Assembly: GCA_003133325.1 (NCBI GenBank)
Contig: PKXA01000031.1
Coordinates: forward strand, 25,092-78,170
DNA: 53,079 nucleotides
Source of the DNA: Acidimicrobiaceae bacterium
GTDB taxonomy: Bacteria > Actinomycetota > Acidimicrobiia > Acidimicrobiales > RAAP-2
Reading direction: 5' to 3'
The notes under the pieces are model-generated. The model did not search any database. It was given only the letters and a program-made list of their open reading frames with translations, and was not told the origin of the DNA. How positions within the stretch are numbered: the first letter of the stretch is position 1; every line of letters starts with the position of its first letter. Below, in pieces: positions 32,231 to 39,783 of the stretch. A program made the translations under genes and the position numbers.

Positions 32231-34090
32231 ATGCCTACGCGTAGCCCGGTTGGAGTTGTGAAGAGATCCGTTGTGTGGCTCTTGACAATGGCAATCGGTG
32301 TCATCGCCGGCACGTCTGTCGTTACTGCATTACCTGGCAGCGCCCGAGCGAGCATCAGCGAAACTCCGGCTGGTGTCCAACAATTCACCGGACGCGACGT
32401 GTACAACCCCGACGTGATGCCCAATGCCAACGGTCCGGGCTACGTCATGTGGTACGGCGGTTGGCAATCCCAGCAGACGGCCGACTCCGGGCAGGGAGAT
32501 TCCATCTACCAACGGACCGCTCCTGCCGTCAATGGCCCTTGGTCGAGTCCAATCACGGTCCTTGTCGCCTCGGAGGTTGCCCCGCTGATCACGGAAGTGA
32601 ACCATCCGGCGGTCAGCGTGACCTCCGCCGGTGGTTCGCTTCACTACACCATGTTCTTCACCGTTCTGGCGTGCCAAACAGGATCACCGGGATGCGTCAG
32701 TGCACAACAGTTGGAGAGCCACGGGGAAATTTGGTCAGGAACGTCCGTCGACGGCATCAATTGGGGGTCATTTCAGAGACTGGCCGTTTCCGATCCAAAT
32801 CAGTCGGGTGTTACTTCGCCGTGGAGCATCGTCCAGCCGTCAGGAGCACAGAATTGGTTGGTGTACTACGCATCCGGCTGTTTGATCGGCGTCGCCAGCG
32901 TCGACGCCAACCGGAATGTGCTCACATCTTCGATCACCTTCAAGGGGCCGGGGACCCAGTGCATGGCCAGCCCTCACGTCGTCGAAAGTGGCAACACGTG
33001 GTACATGTTCTTTGACGTGTTGGAACCGACGTATGCAGACTCAATTCGCTTTGACGTGTGGCAGACCAGTTCCGGTTCGCCGACCGACTGGTCTCATTCG
33101 ACCGCTTCTGCCGCAATCGTGGTGGACGGGATCACTTCCTGTGCGGTGCTTTCTCCCGATGTTCTTCCAGTGAATGCCACCCAGTACTTTGTCTACTACG
33201 GGCGGGTGGGCGTGGATGCCTCGGGCCGATGTGACGACTTGACGCAATCAACTTCGATCGAGCTGAGCTCCGGCTCGTTTCCGGCCACAGATCCTTCGCC
33301 GATCACCTCTCCACCGACAGCTCCGTCCCAGGGCTGCGTGCGAATGCCTGCGGGCTCGGTGGTGGGCATGTTTGCCACCCCCACTGACAATGGGTACTGG
33401 ATTGTTGACGCCATGGGCCAGGTGGACGCCTGCGGCGACGCCGCCACCAGTTACGGCCAAATCTCGGCTCCCTTGGCTGCGCCAATTGTCGGAATGGTGG
33501 CTACCCCCGACGGTAAGGGCTATTGGTTGGTAGCGAGCGATGGCGGCATCTTCAGCTTCGGGGATGCCGGATTCTTCGGATCAGCAGGCGGTCATGCATT
33601 GAACAAACCGATCGTGGGAATGGCAGCTACGCCCGACGGGAATGGTTACTGGCTGGTGGCAAGCGATGGCGGCATCTTCAGCTTTGGGGATGCCAATTTC
33701 CATGGTTCGACCGGCAACATCACCCTGAATCGGCCGATTGTCGGCATGGCGGTCGACCCGGCCACCGGTGGCTATTGGATCGATGCCTCCGATGGCGGGA
33801 TTTTCGCATTCGATGCCCCGTTCTATGGCTCGATGGGTGGGCGGCCGCTCGCCCAGCCCGTTGTGGGTATGGACGTGAATCTGGTCAATGACTCCTACTA
33901 CCTCGTTGCAGCCGACGGCGGAGTCTTTGCGTTCGGGGTCCCGTTCTTGGGCTCTACCGGCAGCATCAGGTTGTCCCACCCCATCGTGGCGATGGAGTCA
34001 GCCCCCTCGGGATACGGTTACCGGTTCGTCGCCAGCGATGGCGGGGTCTTCTCTTTCGGCTCCAGCCACTTTTACGGATCGGCCACGTAA
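32231..34090 (+). CDS. Secreted protein: glycosidase-like five-bladed propeller domain plus six C-terminal repeats
   Basis: 619 residues with a signal peptide (VVWLLTMAIGVIAGTSVVTA, cleavage near ARA-S). Residues about 45-355 contain features of GH43/GH32-like propellers (VYNPDVMPNANGPGYVMWYG, EVNHPAVSVTS, QCMASPHVVESGNTWYMFFD, AVLSPDVLPVNATQYFVYYG) with regularly spaced Asp/Glu, but I cannot confirm catalytic residues. From Ser376 to the end run six repeats of about 41 residues of the form PIVGMAATPDGNGYWLVASD GGIFSFGDA-FHGS. Such repeats are frequent in exported proteins of Acidimicrobiia. Its likely place is outside the cell, with a carbohydrate or cell-wall target. Confidence 0.87.
   Translation: MPTRSPVGVVKRSVVWLLTMAIGVIAGTSVVTALPGSARASISETPAGVQQFTGRDVYNPDVMPNANGPGYVMWYGGWQSQQTADSGQGDSIYQRTAPAVNGPWSSPITVLVASEVAPLITEVNHPAVSVTSAGGSLHYTMFFTVLACQTGSPGCVSAQQLESHGEIWSGTSVDGINWGSFQRLAVSDPNQSGVTSPWSIVQPSGAQNWLVYYASGCLIGVASVDANRNVLTSSITFKGPGTQCMASPHVVESGNTWYMFFDVLEPTYADSIRFDVWQTSSGSPTDWSHSTASAAIVVDGITSCAVLSPDVLPVNATQYFVYYGRVGVDASGRCDDLTQSTSIELSSGSFPATDPSPITSPPTAPSQGCVRMPAGSVVGMFATPTDNGYWIVDAMGQVDACGDAATSYGQISAPLAAPIVGMVATPDGKGYWLVASDGGIFSFGDAGFFGSAGGHALNKPIVGMAATPDGNGYWLVASDGGIFSFGDANFHGSTGNITLNRPIVGMAVDPATGGYWIDASDGGIFAFDAPFYGSMGGRPLAQPVVGMDVNLVNDSYYLVAADGGVFAFGVPFLGSTGSIRLSHPIVAMESAPSGYGYRFVASDGGVFSFGSSHFYGSAT
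33356..34087 (+). repeat. Six tandem ~41-residue coding repeats
   Basis: Units begin at VVGM/PIVGM and contain GYWLVASDGGIFSFGDA and F-GS-G. Units 2 and 3 are nearly identical at protein level, units 1, 4, 5 and 6 have diverged. They probably fold as beta blades of a six-bladed propeller. Confidence 0.85.
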
Positions 34091-34288
34091 CCCTCGGCGT
34101 TGTGCCCGGCCCGCCGATGGGTGGATGACTGGGGGTTTTCGAAGTTTGGGCGACCAGCTCAACGGGAGCTCCGGTAACTTTCTGGTAGCCGTACGCGCGA
34201 CTTTCACGACGTGGGTGACATCAACGACGGGAATGCTGCCGCATCGGCCGGGATGGAAAGACGCTCAGGAACCCGGAGGAGACGACCA

Positions 34289-35008
34289 GTGCACGTGCTC
34301 GACAATCCGGTGTGGCACGCGCTGATCGGTCCCCAACGCGCCCTCGGTCGCACCACCGAGTTGGCAGGCCGATTCGATCCGGATGTTGCTCCGTTCGGCG
34401 CACTGGCGAGCGGGTCGGTCACCGACTCGGTCTGGGAAGGCCTGGCCCAGTTGGTCGGCCCCAAAGGAACAGTGTCGCTCACCGGTGATCTATCCGATCC
34501 ACCTCCGGGATGGACGGTCATCGCCCGATTCGACGGTATGCAGATGGTGGGTGATGACGTACTGATACCGGGATTGGACGTCGGCCGGTCGCCACCGGGT
34601 TCGGCGGAGTCAGCGTTACCGGTACCCGTGCCGCTCGGTCCCGTCGATGCCCCCGAGATGCTGGCCCTTGTCGAGGTGACCCGGCCCGGTCCGTTCGAGC
34701 GGAGGACCGTGGAGCTCGGCGGCTACCTGGGCATCCGTATCGACGGGCAACTGGTGGCCATGGCCGGGGAGCGTCTTCGACCACCGGGGTACGCCGAGAT
34801 CAGTGCGGTTGCCACCGACCCGAACTATCAGCGCCGCGGGTTGGCCGGGCATCTTGTACTGGCGGTGGCGGAAGGCATCCTCCGGCGCGGCGACATTCCG
34901 TTTCTCCACGTCTCGACCACCAACATCGGCGCCATCCGCCTGTATGAGTCGTTGGGCTTTACGATCCGGCGCCCGGTGGCGTTCCTGTTGTTGGAGGCGC
35001 CGGAATGA
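34289..35008 (+). CDS. GNAT-family N-acetyltransferase (FR47-like)
   Basis: About 239 residues from GTG 34289, chosen for GGAGGAG 8 bp upstream; the frame is open to 34211. The C-terminal half holds the acetyl-CoA-binding pattern AEISAVATDPNYQRRGLAGH (Q-x-x-G-x-G/A), VSTTNIGAIRLYESLGFTIR and a closing strand. The N-terminal half is less conserved, as in FR47-like proteins. Substrate unknown. It overlaps the convergent lipoprotein gene tail to tail by 50 bp. Confidence 0.88.
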   Translation: MHVLDNPVWHALIGPQRALGRTTELAGRFDPDVAPFGALASGSVTDSVWEGLAQLVGPKGTVSLTGDLSDPPPGWTVIARFDGMQMVGDDVLIPGLDVGRSPPGSAESALPVPVPLGPVDAPEMLALVEVTRPGPFERRTVELGGYLGIRIDGQLVAMAGERLRPPGYAEISAVATDPNYQRRGLAGHLVLAVAEGILRRGDIPFLHVSTTNIGAIRLYESLGFTIRRPVAFLLLEAPE

Positions 35009-36059
35009 CCACCGCGGTGGGCTGACCCCCCACGTCCACCGCTCTTCCGATGGCTCCGCTGACCAGATTCACCGGAACCAAGGTTGCGTTCCCGCCGCAC
35101 ACCCAGGCGGTCCGTCCGTTGTCGGCCAGGGCCAGGCCTTGGGCGGTGGTCCCGACCGTTAGAGGGGTCCCGGTATCAAGGTCATTCAGGTCGAGAGGGG
35201 TGACGCTGTCTCCGCCGCTCACGTAGGCGATCATGGTCGACTTCCAGAGAGCGATGCCGGTGGGATTGCCGGCCACCGGGATGATCTTTCGCACCGTCAT
35301 CGTCGAGAGGTCGATGGCGGTCACCGTGGAAGTTTCGAAGTCGGCCACCAGGGCTGTGGTGCTGTCCGGGCCGATCAGCACCGCGTCGGGCTCGGGTCCG
35401 GCGGGAAGCGGGGTCATGGGGAGCAGCCTGGGTAGACCGATGGGAGTGACCGTCCCGTCCTGGTAGTCGGCCACCACCGCCACCTTCCCGTTGGGAGAGA
35501 TCGTCACCGCCACCGGTTGGTGGCCCACCGGGATGGGCGGGCCTGCCTTGAAGGATGGGAGCGAGACCGGGGTGATCGTGTTGTCGCCGAAGTTGGCCAC
35601 CAAAGCAAGGGAGCCGTCGGGGGTTACCGCCACCGCATCGGGCTCGAGGCCGACAGTCAGCCGGCGGGTGACCTTGCCGGTCGACATGGTGATCTCGGTG
35701 AGTTGGTCATTGCCCTTGTCGGCCACCAGCAGGTGGGCACCGTCCGGGGTGGCGGCCAAGGCAGCCGGGAGCGAGCCGGTGGCCACTGATTTCAGTGTCT
35801 TGGAGGTGGCGGTGTCCACCAGTGCCAGGGCGTCACCGGGGTCGGCCATCCCGGCCACGGTGGCCAAATAGGCAACCGATCCGGCCGGCGACCCTGAGGC
35901 GGCAGGAGAACCGCACCCGGCCAACAAGAAAGCGGAGCCGACAAGGGCGGAGGCCACAATCGAGGCCGACAGCCTCCCGAGCCGAGCACCCGGTCGCGGC
36001 GGCATCGGCGCCACCCATTCAACCTTGCCCACTCTTCCCACTCTTCCCACCATCGGCAC
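34959..36059 (-). CDS. YncE-like seven-bladed beta-propeller lipoprotein
   Basis: Up to 366 residues. The signal SASIVASALVGSAFLLAGCG ends in a lipobox (LAGC), followed by a Ser/Gly linker. Blades of about 42 residues repeat the pattern AATPDGAHLLVADKGNDQLT, AVTPDGSLALVANFGDNTIT, TISPNGKVAVVADYQDGTVT. This is the YVTN/YncE family, thought to bind ligands in the cell envelope. The open frame starts at GTG 36059, but ATG 36005 (GGGTGG 6 bp before) gives a normal-length signal peptide. Near the start the DNA has three GTGGGAAGA-like units. It follows the aminotransferase gene on the same strand with only about 6 bp between. Confidence 0.87.
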   Translation of the reverse strand: MPMVGRVGRVGKVEWVAPMPPRPGARLGRLSASIVASALVGSAFLLAGCGSPAASGSPAGSVAYLATVAGMADPGDALALVDTATSKTLKSVATGSLPAALAATPDGAHLLVADKGNDQLTEITMSTGKVTRRLTVGLEPDAVAVTPDGSLALVANFGDNTITPVSLPSFKAGPPIPVGHQPVAVTISPNGKVAVVADYQDGTVTPIGLPRLLPMTPLPAGPEPDAVLIGPDSTTALVADFETSTVTAIDLSTMTVRKIIPVAGNPTGIALWKSTMIAYVSGGDSVTPLDLNDLDTGTPLTVGTTAQGLALADNGRTAWVCGGNATLVPVNLVSGAIGRAVDVGGQPTAVVIPAPPTTGTPPGAGS

Positions 36060-36065
36060 CGACGC

Positions 36066-37502
36066 TTACCCGCGGGCGCACGAGGCGCCCAGCTCCCGGG
36101 CCGCGTCGCGCCACCCCGGCAGCTCGGTGACCGGAAAGTAGTCACCGGTCCCGACGTCCTGTTCATAGGCAACCGGCGCCGGGAGGCCACCCGACAGGTC
36201 GGCCACCGCGGCCAGCAGGGTGTCGATCTCCTCACCTGATGTCCCCAGTCCGGCACTGGCCCGCACCGCCCCGGGAACGTTGCGGTGGTCCCCGCTGAGC
36301 ACCTCATTGCGGTAGGCGTCGACGGCCACGTCACCGAGCCCGAGCAGTCGCACCACATAGGGATGGGCGCAGAAGCAACCGTGACGCACGGCGATCCCGT
36401 ACTCGGCGCTGAGGCGGGCCGCCACCAGCGCGTGGTGCATTCCCTCGATGGTGAAGGCGGCCACCGGCAGTGTCTCGATACCGCTGTCCACCGCCGGACC
36501 CAATAGGTGTACACCTTCGATGGCGGCCAATCCCTGTCGCAGCCGGTCGCCGAGAGCGTGCTCGTGGGCGGCGATCCGCTCCCAGCCGATGGCCTCGAGC
36601 GCGTCGATGGCGGCATGGAGCGCCACCGCCCCGATGACGTTGGGAGAGCCAGCCTCCTCCCGGTCGGGGGGTGCGGTCCACACCACTTCATCCAGCCCGA
36701 CAAGATCCACGGCTCCACCGCCGGCCAGAAACGGATCGCCGGTCTCGAAGGTGGACCGCGGGCCGATGAGGGCTCCCGATCCGAAGGGGGCGTAGAGCTT
36801 GTGCCCGCTGAAGGCCAGGTAGTCGGCATTGGCCGGCAGGGGGCGGTGGGGCGCCAGTTGGGCGGCGTCGACTGCCACCGGAATGCCGCGGAGATGGGCG
36901 CTCTCGATGATGGCGTCGATGGGGGGAAGCCAACCCGTCACGTTCGACGCCCCGGTCACCGCTAACAGGGCGGGTTTCGGTCCGGAGTCGAGGGCGGCTT
37001 CCACGTCCTGGAGTGTGAAGGTGCCATCGGTGGCGCACTCTACGTAGCGGCGCTCGGCCACCCGTCCCCAGGGAAGCAGATTGGCGTGGTGTTCGACCAC
37101 GGTGGTCACCACCACGTCGGAGGGAGCCAGCCGTAGCCGGTAGGCCAGGTGGTTCACCGCCTCGGTGGTATTGCGGCACAACACAGCCACGTCGTCACCG
37201 TCGGGATCCCGTCCGGCGAAGGAGAGCACAGCCCGCCGGGCATCCTCGTAGGCGGCGGTGGCCCGGCGCGAGCGGAAGCCGGCGCCGCGGTGGACACTCG
37301 AGTACCACGGCAGAAACTCCGCCACCCGGGCAGCGGCCTCGGGCAGCGCCTGGGTGGAGGCGGCTTGGTCGAGTTCGACGGCCGGGCGGTCGACCCCGTC
37401 GAGGCAGGGCACCAGTTGGCCCGAGCCGATCAACTCGGCCACCGGGTCGGCCGGCGATGTGCTGGCGTCGGGTGTGGGGGTGGGGCCGGTCACAGTGTTC
37501 AC
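36066..37502 (-). CDS. Class V aminotransferase, cysteine desulfurase-like
   Basis: A 478-residue PLP enzyme of the SufS/Csd type. Signatures: TTVVEHHANLLPW (His stacking on PLP), VAVDAAQLAPHR (Asp that contacts PLP N1), FSGHKLYAPFGSGALIG (Schiff-base Lys) and RHGCFCAHPY with cysteines at the position of the catalytic Cys loop. It would liberate sulfur or another leaving group from cysteine-like substrates. N- and C-terminal extensions of about 40 and 30 residues make it longer than SufS (about 410). No suf genes are adjacent. It is followed closely by the YncE-like lipoprotein gene and is divergent from the DksA/TraR-type gene. Confidence 0.9.
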   Translation of the reverse strand: MNTVTGPTPTPDASTSPADPVAELIGSGQLVPCLDGVDRPAVELDQAASTQALPEAAARVAEFLPWYSSVHRGAGFRSRRATAAYEDARRAVLSFAGRDPDGDDVAVLCRNTTEAVNHLAYRLRLAPSDVVVTTVVEHHANLLPWGRVAERRYVECATDGTFTLQDVEAALDSGPKPALLAVTGASNVTGWLPPIDAIIESAHLRGIPVAVDAAQLAPHRPLPANADYLAFSGHKLYAPFGSGALIGPRSTFETGDPFLAGGGAVDLVGLDEVVWTAPPDREEAGSPNVIGAVALHAAIDALEAIGWERIAAHEHALGDRLRQGLAAIEGVHLLGPAVDSGIETLPVAAFTIEGMHHALVAARLSAEYGIAVRHGCFCAHPYVVRLLGLGDVAVDAYRNEVLSGDHRNVPGAVRASAGLGTSGEEIDTLLAAVADLSGGLPAPVAYEQDVGTGDYFPVTELPGWRDAARELGASCARG

Positions 37503-37523
37503 CCTACGGGTACGATCCGGGGG

Positions 37524-37745
37524 ATGGACACCGACCTCGATCAGACGGATGCGCCTCCCGAAGACGGTGCGGTGACCGACGCCGATATCGACGCCGTCGA
37601 CGCCGTCCTCGACGAGGTCGAGCAGTCACTGGCCCGTCTCGACGCCGGCACCTATGGGAGGTGCGGGGAGTGCGGCGAACTCATCGATGATGCCCGGCTT
37701 GCCGAACTCCCCACCGCACGCACGTGCGGCACCTGCCCGACCTGA
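37524..37745 (+). CDS. DksA/TraR-type C4 zinc-finger protein
   Basis: A 73-residue acidic protein with the zinc motif CGECGELIDDARL...CGTC (C-x2-C-x17-C-x2-C), preceded by a helical segment ADIDAVDAVLDEVEQSLARL and the typical DAGTYGRC lead-in. Proteins of this type bind RNA polymerase through the secondary channel, though the short actinobacterial ones may act otherwise. A TACGAT -10-like hexamer ends 8 bp before the ATG, so the mRNA may be nearly leaderless. It ends tail to tail with sodN with no gap. Confidence 0.85.
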   Translation: MDTDLDQTDAPPEDGAVTDADIDAVDAVLDEVEQSLARLDAGTYGRCGECGELIDDARLAELPTARTCGTCPT

Positions 37746-38162
37746 CTACTTTTTGGTCTCCCAGAAGATTCTGTCGATCTCGGCAATTTCGGCCAACAGG
37801 CGTTCGCCCACCTTCACGTCGTTGGTCTTCTTCGCCTCGCCGGCCGTCTTGGTGGCCTTCCAGAAGAGATCGTGAAGCTGAGGATGCTTCTCGAGATGCT
37901 CGGGCTTGAAGTAGTCGGTCCAGAGCACCCACAGGTGGTGCTTCACCAGCTCGGCGCGCTCTTCCTTGATGATGATGGCCCGCGTCTTGAACGACTCGTC
38001 ATCGGAGCCGTTGTACTTGTCCATGGTGTTCTTCACCGACTCGGCCTCGATACGGGCCTGGGCCGGGTCGTAGACGCCACAGGGCAGATCGCAGTGGGCG
38101 TGACCGGTCACCGGCGTGGCCAGATGGTCGAGGGTGGTCAACAGACGATTGGCGATTCGCAT
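37746..38162 (-). CDS. sodN: Nickel superoxide dismutase
   Basis: 138 residues. The nickel hook HCDLPCGVYDP starts at His23, after a 22-residue propeptide that must be removed so that the His amino group ligates Ni (His1, Cys2, Cys6 of the mature enzyme). The rest is the helical bundle (NTMDKYNGSDDESFKTRAII; ERAELVKHHLWVLWTDYFKP). It detoxifies superoxide in the cytoplasm. The maturation protease gene sodX is divergent, 78 bp away. Start ATG 38162 has AAGGAG upstream. This adds a nickel demand to that of CODH and hydrogenase in the same window. Confidence 0.97.
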   Translation of the reverse strand: MRIANRLLTTLDHLATPVTGHAHCDLPCGVYDPAQARIEAESVKNTMDKYNGSDDESFKTRAIIIKEERAELVKHHLWVLWTDYFKPEHLEKHPQLHDLFWKATKTAGEAKKTNDVKVGERLLAEIAEIDRIFWETKK

Positions 38163-38240
38163 GGGGCAACGCTCCTTGTGGGTTCTCTAGGGCAAAGTAG
38201 GTGAGATGCACTTCCGGTCCACCTTACCCAGGTTCTTCTG

Positions 38241-38732
38241 ATGGCGGTCCGCCACATTACTCCTACCCAAAGAAGGGCCCTGGCAACCCTCTCCGCCGTC
38301 ATTGCCATTCTCATCGGGAGCGGAATGTGGTTGGCCAGATCGGTGCGCAGGGTGAGCATCGAGGGTGGATCGATGGCGCCGGCCCTGCTTCCCGGCGACA
38401 GGCTCCTGATGATCAAACCGCCACAGTTGCTGCGATCGCGATTTATCGGAAAGGAGCCATGGATGAAGCCGGGAGAGGTGGTGGCGGTCCGCGACCCTCG
38501 GCATCCAGCCAGAATCCTGGTCAAGCGCGTGGCGTCCGTCGACCGGAAGGGCCGCACCCTCGAAGTCCTGGGCGATGCCAGCCAGACGAGCACCGACAGC
38601 CGGACGTTCGGGCCGGTTCCCCTCTCGTCGGTCCTGGGTCGGGCGGTCTACCGATATGCCCCGGACGGACGGACGGGTCGTGGCCCCTGGCCCGCGAGTA
38701 CGATCGTCGGTAATGGCGAGTCTTCAGGCTGA
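38241..38732 (+). CDS. sodX: SodX-type S26 signal peptidase for Ni-SOD maturation
   Basis: 163 residues with a single N-terminal hydrophobic helix ALATLSAVIAILIGSGMWLA, the nucleophile motif EGGSMAPALLPGDRLL (Ser44) and the general-base region RILVKRVASV (Lys95), forming the Ser/Lys dyad of type I signal peptidases. Location opposite sodN is the standard arrangement for the protease that trims the SodN propeptide. Its 3' end overlaps the rsiG-like start by 20 bp. Confidence 0.93.
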   Translation: MAVRHITPTQRRALATLSAVIAILIGSGMWLARSVRRVSIEGGSMAPALLPGDRLLMIKPPQLLRSRFIGKEPWMKPGEVVAVRDPRHPARILVKRVASVDRKGRTLEVLGDASQTSTDSRTFGPVPLSSVLGRAVYRYAPDGRTGRGPWPASTIVGNGESSG

Positions 38733-39279
38733 TCTCGATCGTCTTCTTATCGACTCCTACCTCAACGGTATCGAGTCCAAGTCGCTCGACGACATCCGGG
38801 CCTTGCGCGCCGAATGCCAGGATGCCGAAGTCGCCCTGTCCTACCTCCGTCGGCTGGCCCAGGGCCGTCTCGATATCGTGCACGCCTATCTGGTCCGCAC
38901 TGACCGCACCGGCGACGATGCCACCTCGGCCTCCGAGCCCCCCGATCTCGCCGCTCTGGTCGAAGGGCTTCCTGCCATCCTCAGCGCCGGACCGGGTCGG
39001 CCACCCGGACCAGGGCGTCCGATGACAGTGCTGGCTCCCGATACCGAGGAGTCCGACCTCACCGAGGAGCTCGACTCCGTGGTGAGCTCCAATGAAATCG
39101 GTCATCTCGGTGACCTGAGCCAGGAGCGGCTCGGCGCCATGGCTGCCGGGCTCGAGGAAATTGAACATCGCGTATCGGTCGACCGCCGTCGCCTCCACCA
39201 ACGTATCGATGCGCTTCAGGCCGAACTGGTGAGCCGCTACAAGTCGGGGCGCGCCTCGGTCGACGGCCTGCTCTCGTGA
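38713..39279 (+). CDS. rsiG: RsiG-like c-di-GMP-responsive anti-sigma factor
   Basis: A 188-residue helical protein from ATG 38713. In Streptomyces, RsiG binds c-di-GMP through two E(X)3S(X)2R(X)3Q(X)3D motifs and sequesters sigma WhiG. Here helix one has a perfect copy: E39, S43, R46, Q50, D54 (EVALSYLRRLAQGRLD). Helix three has E151, S155, R158, His162 in place of Gln, and D166 (EHRVSVDRRRLHQRID), an otherwise exact copy. A Pro/Gly-rich linker (SAGPGRPPGPGRP) joins the coils. So it is the two-motif architecture with one substitution. The stop overlaps the XRE gene start (GTGA). No WhiG-like sigma gene is in the window. Confidence 0.88.
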   Translation: MASLQADLDRLLIDSYLNGIESKSLDDIRALRAECQDAEVALSYLRRLAQGRLDIVHAYLVRTDRTGDDATSASEPPDLAALVEGLPAILSAGPGRPPGPGRPMTVLAPDTEESDLTEELDSVVSSNEIGHLGDLSQERLGAMAAGLEEIEHRVSVDRRRLHQRIDALQAELVSRYKSGRASVDGLLS

Positions 39280-39734
39280 GAACCAAAAAGGACTCCCATG
39301 TCGAGAGAATCCCCATCGTGAAGGAGCTGCCGGAACGGTTCAACGAGCTCGGTTCGTTCATTCGCGAGCAGCGGGGAAACGCCCGGTTGTCGTTGCGACG
39401 ACTCTCCGAACTGGCCGGGATCTCGAACCCGTACCTGAGTCAGATCGAGCGGGGGTTGCGACGCCCGTCCGCGGAGATTCTCCAACAGATCGCTAAGGCG
39501 CTGCGTATTTCGGCCGAGACCCTCTACGTCCAAGCCGGCATCCTCGAGAAGCCCGATGGAAACACCGATCTCGGCCGCCACATCTTCGGCGACAGCCATT
39601 TGACCGAGGAGCAGAAGCAGGCGCTGATGAGGATCTATCTGTCCTTCCGGCACGAGAGCGAAGGCAATGACGTTGCCACTGCCGCCGATGGGGGTGCGGG
39701 TACCGCCGCCCACGAAGGCCCCTCCACCGGCTGA
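39276..39734 (+). CDS. XRE-family transcriptional regulator
   Basis: 152 residues. The helix-turn-helix is LRRLSELAGISNPYLSQIER with GLRRPSAEILQQIAKALRIS completing the Cro/CI fold. A C-terminal segment HLTEEQKQALMRIYLSFRHE and an Ala/Gly-rich tail follow. Start GTG 39276 overlaps the rsiG-like stop, with an ATG at 39299 out of frame. Close coupling to the RsiG-like gene suggests joint control of a developmental or envelope programme. Its target is unknown. Confidence 0.9.
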   Translation: MRTKKDSHVERIPIVKELPERFNELGSFIREQRGNARLSLRRLSELAGISNPYLSQIERGLRRPSAEILQQIAKALRISAETLYVQAGILEKPDGNTDLGRHIFGDSHLTEEQKQALMRIYLSFRHESEGNDVATAADGGAGTAAHEGPSTG

Positions 39735-39783
39735 TTTGGCCGGTAGCTGACAGATCGGGCCATCCCGATAGGCTCGGCGGCGC

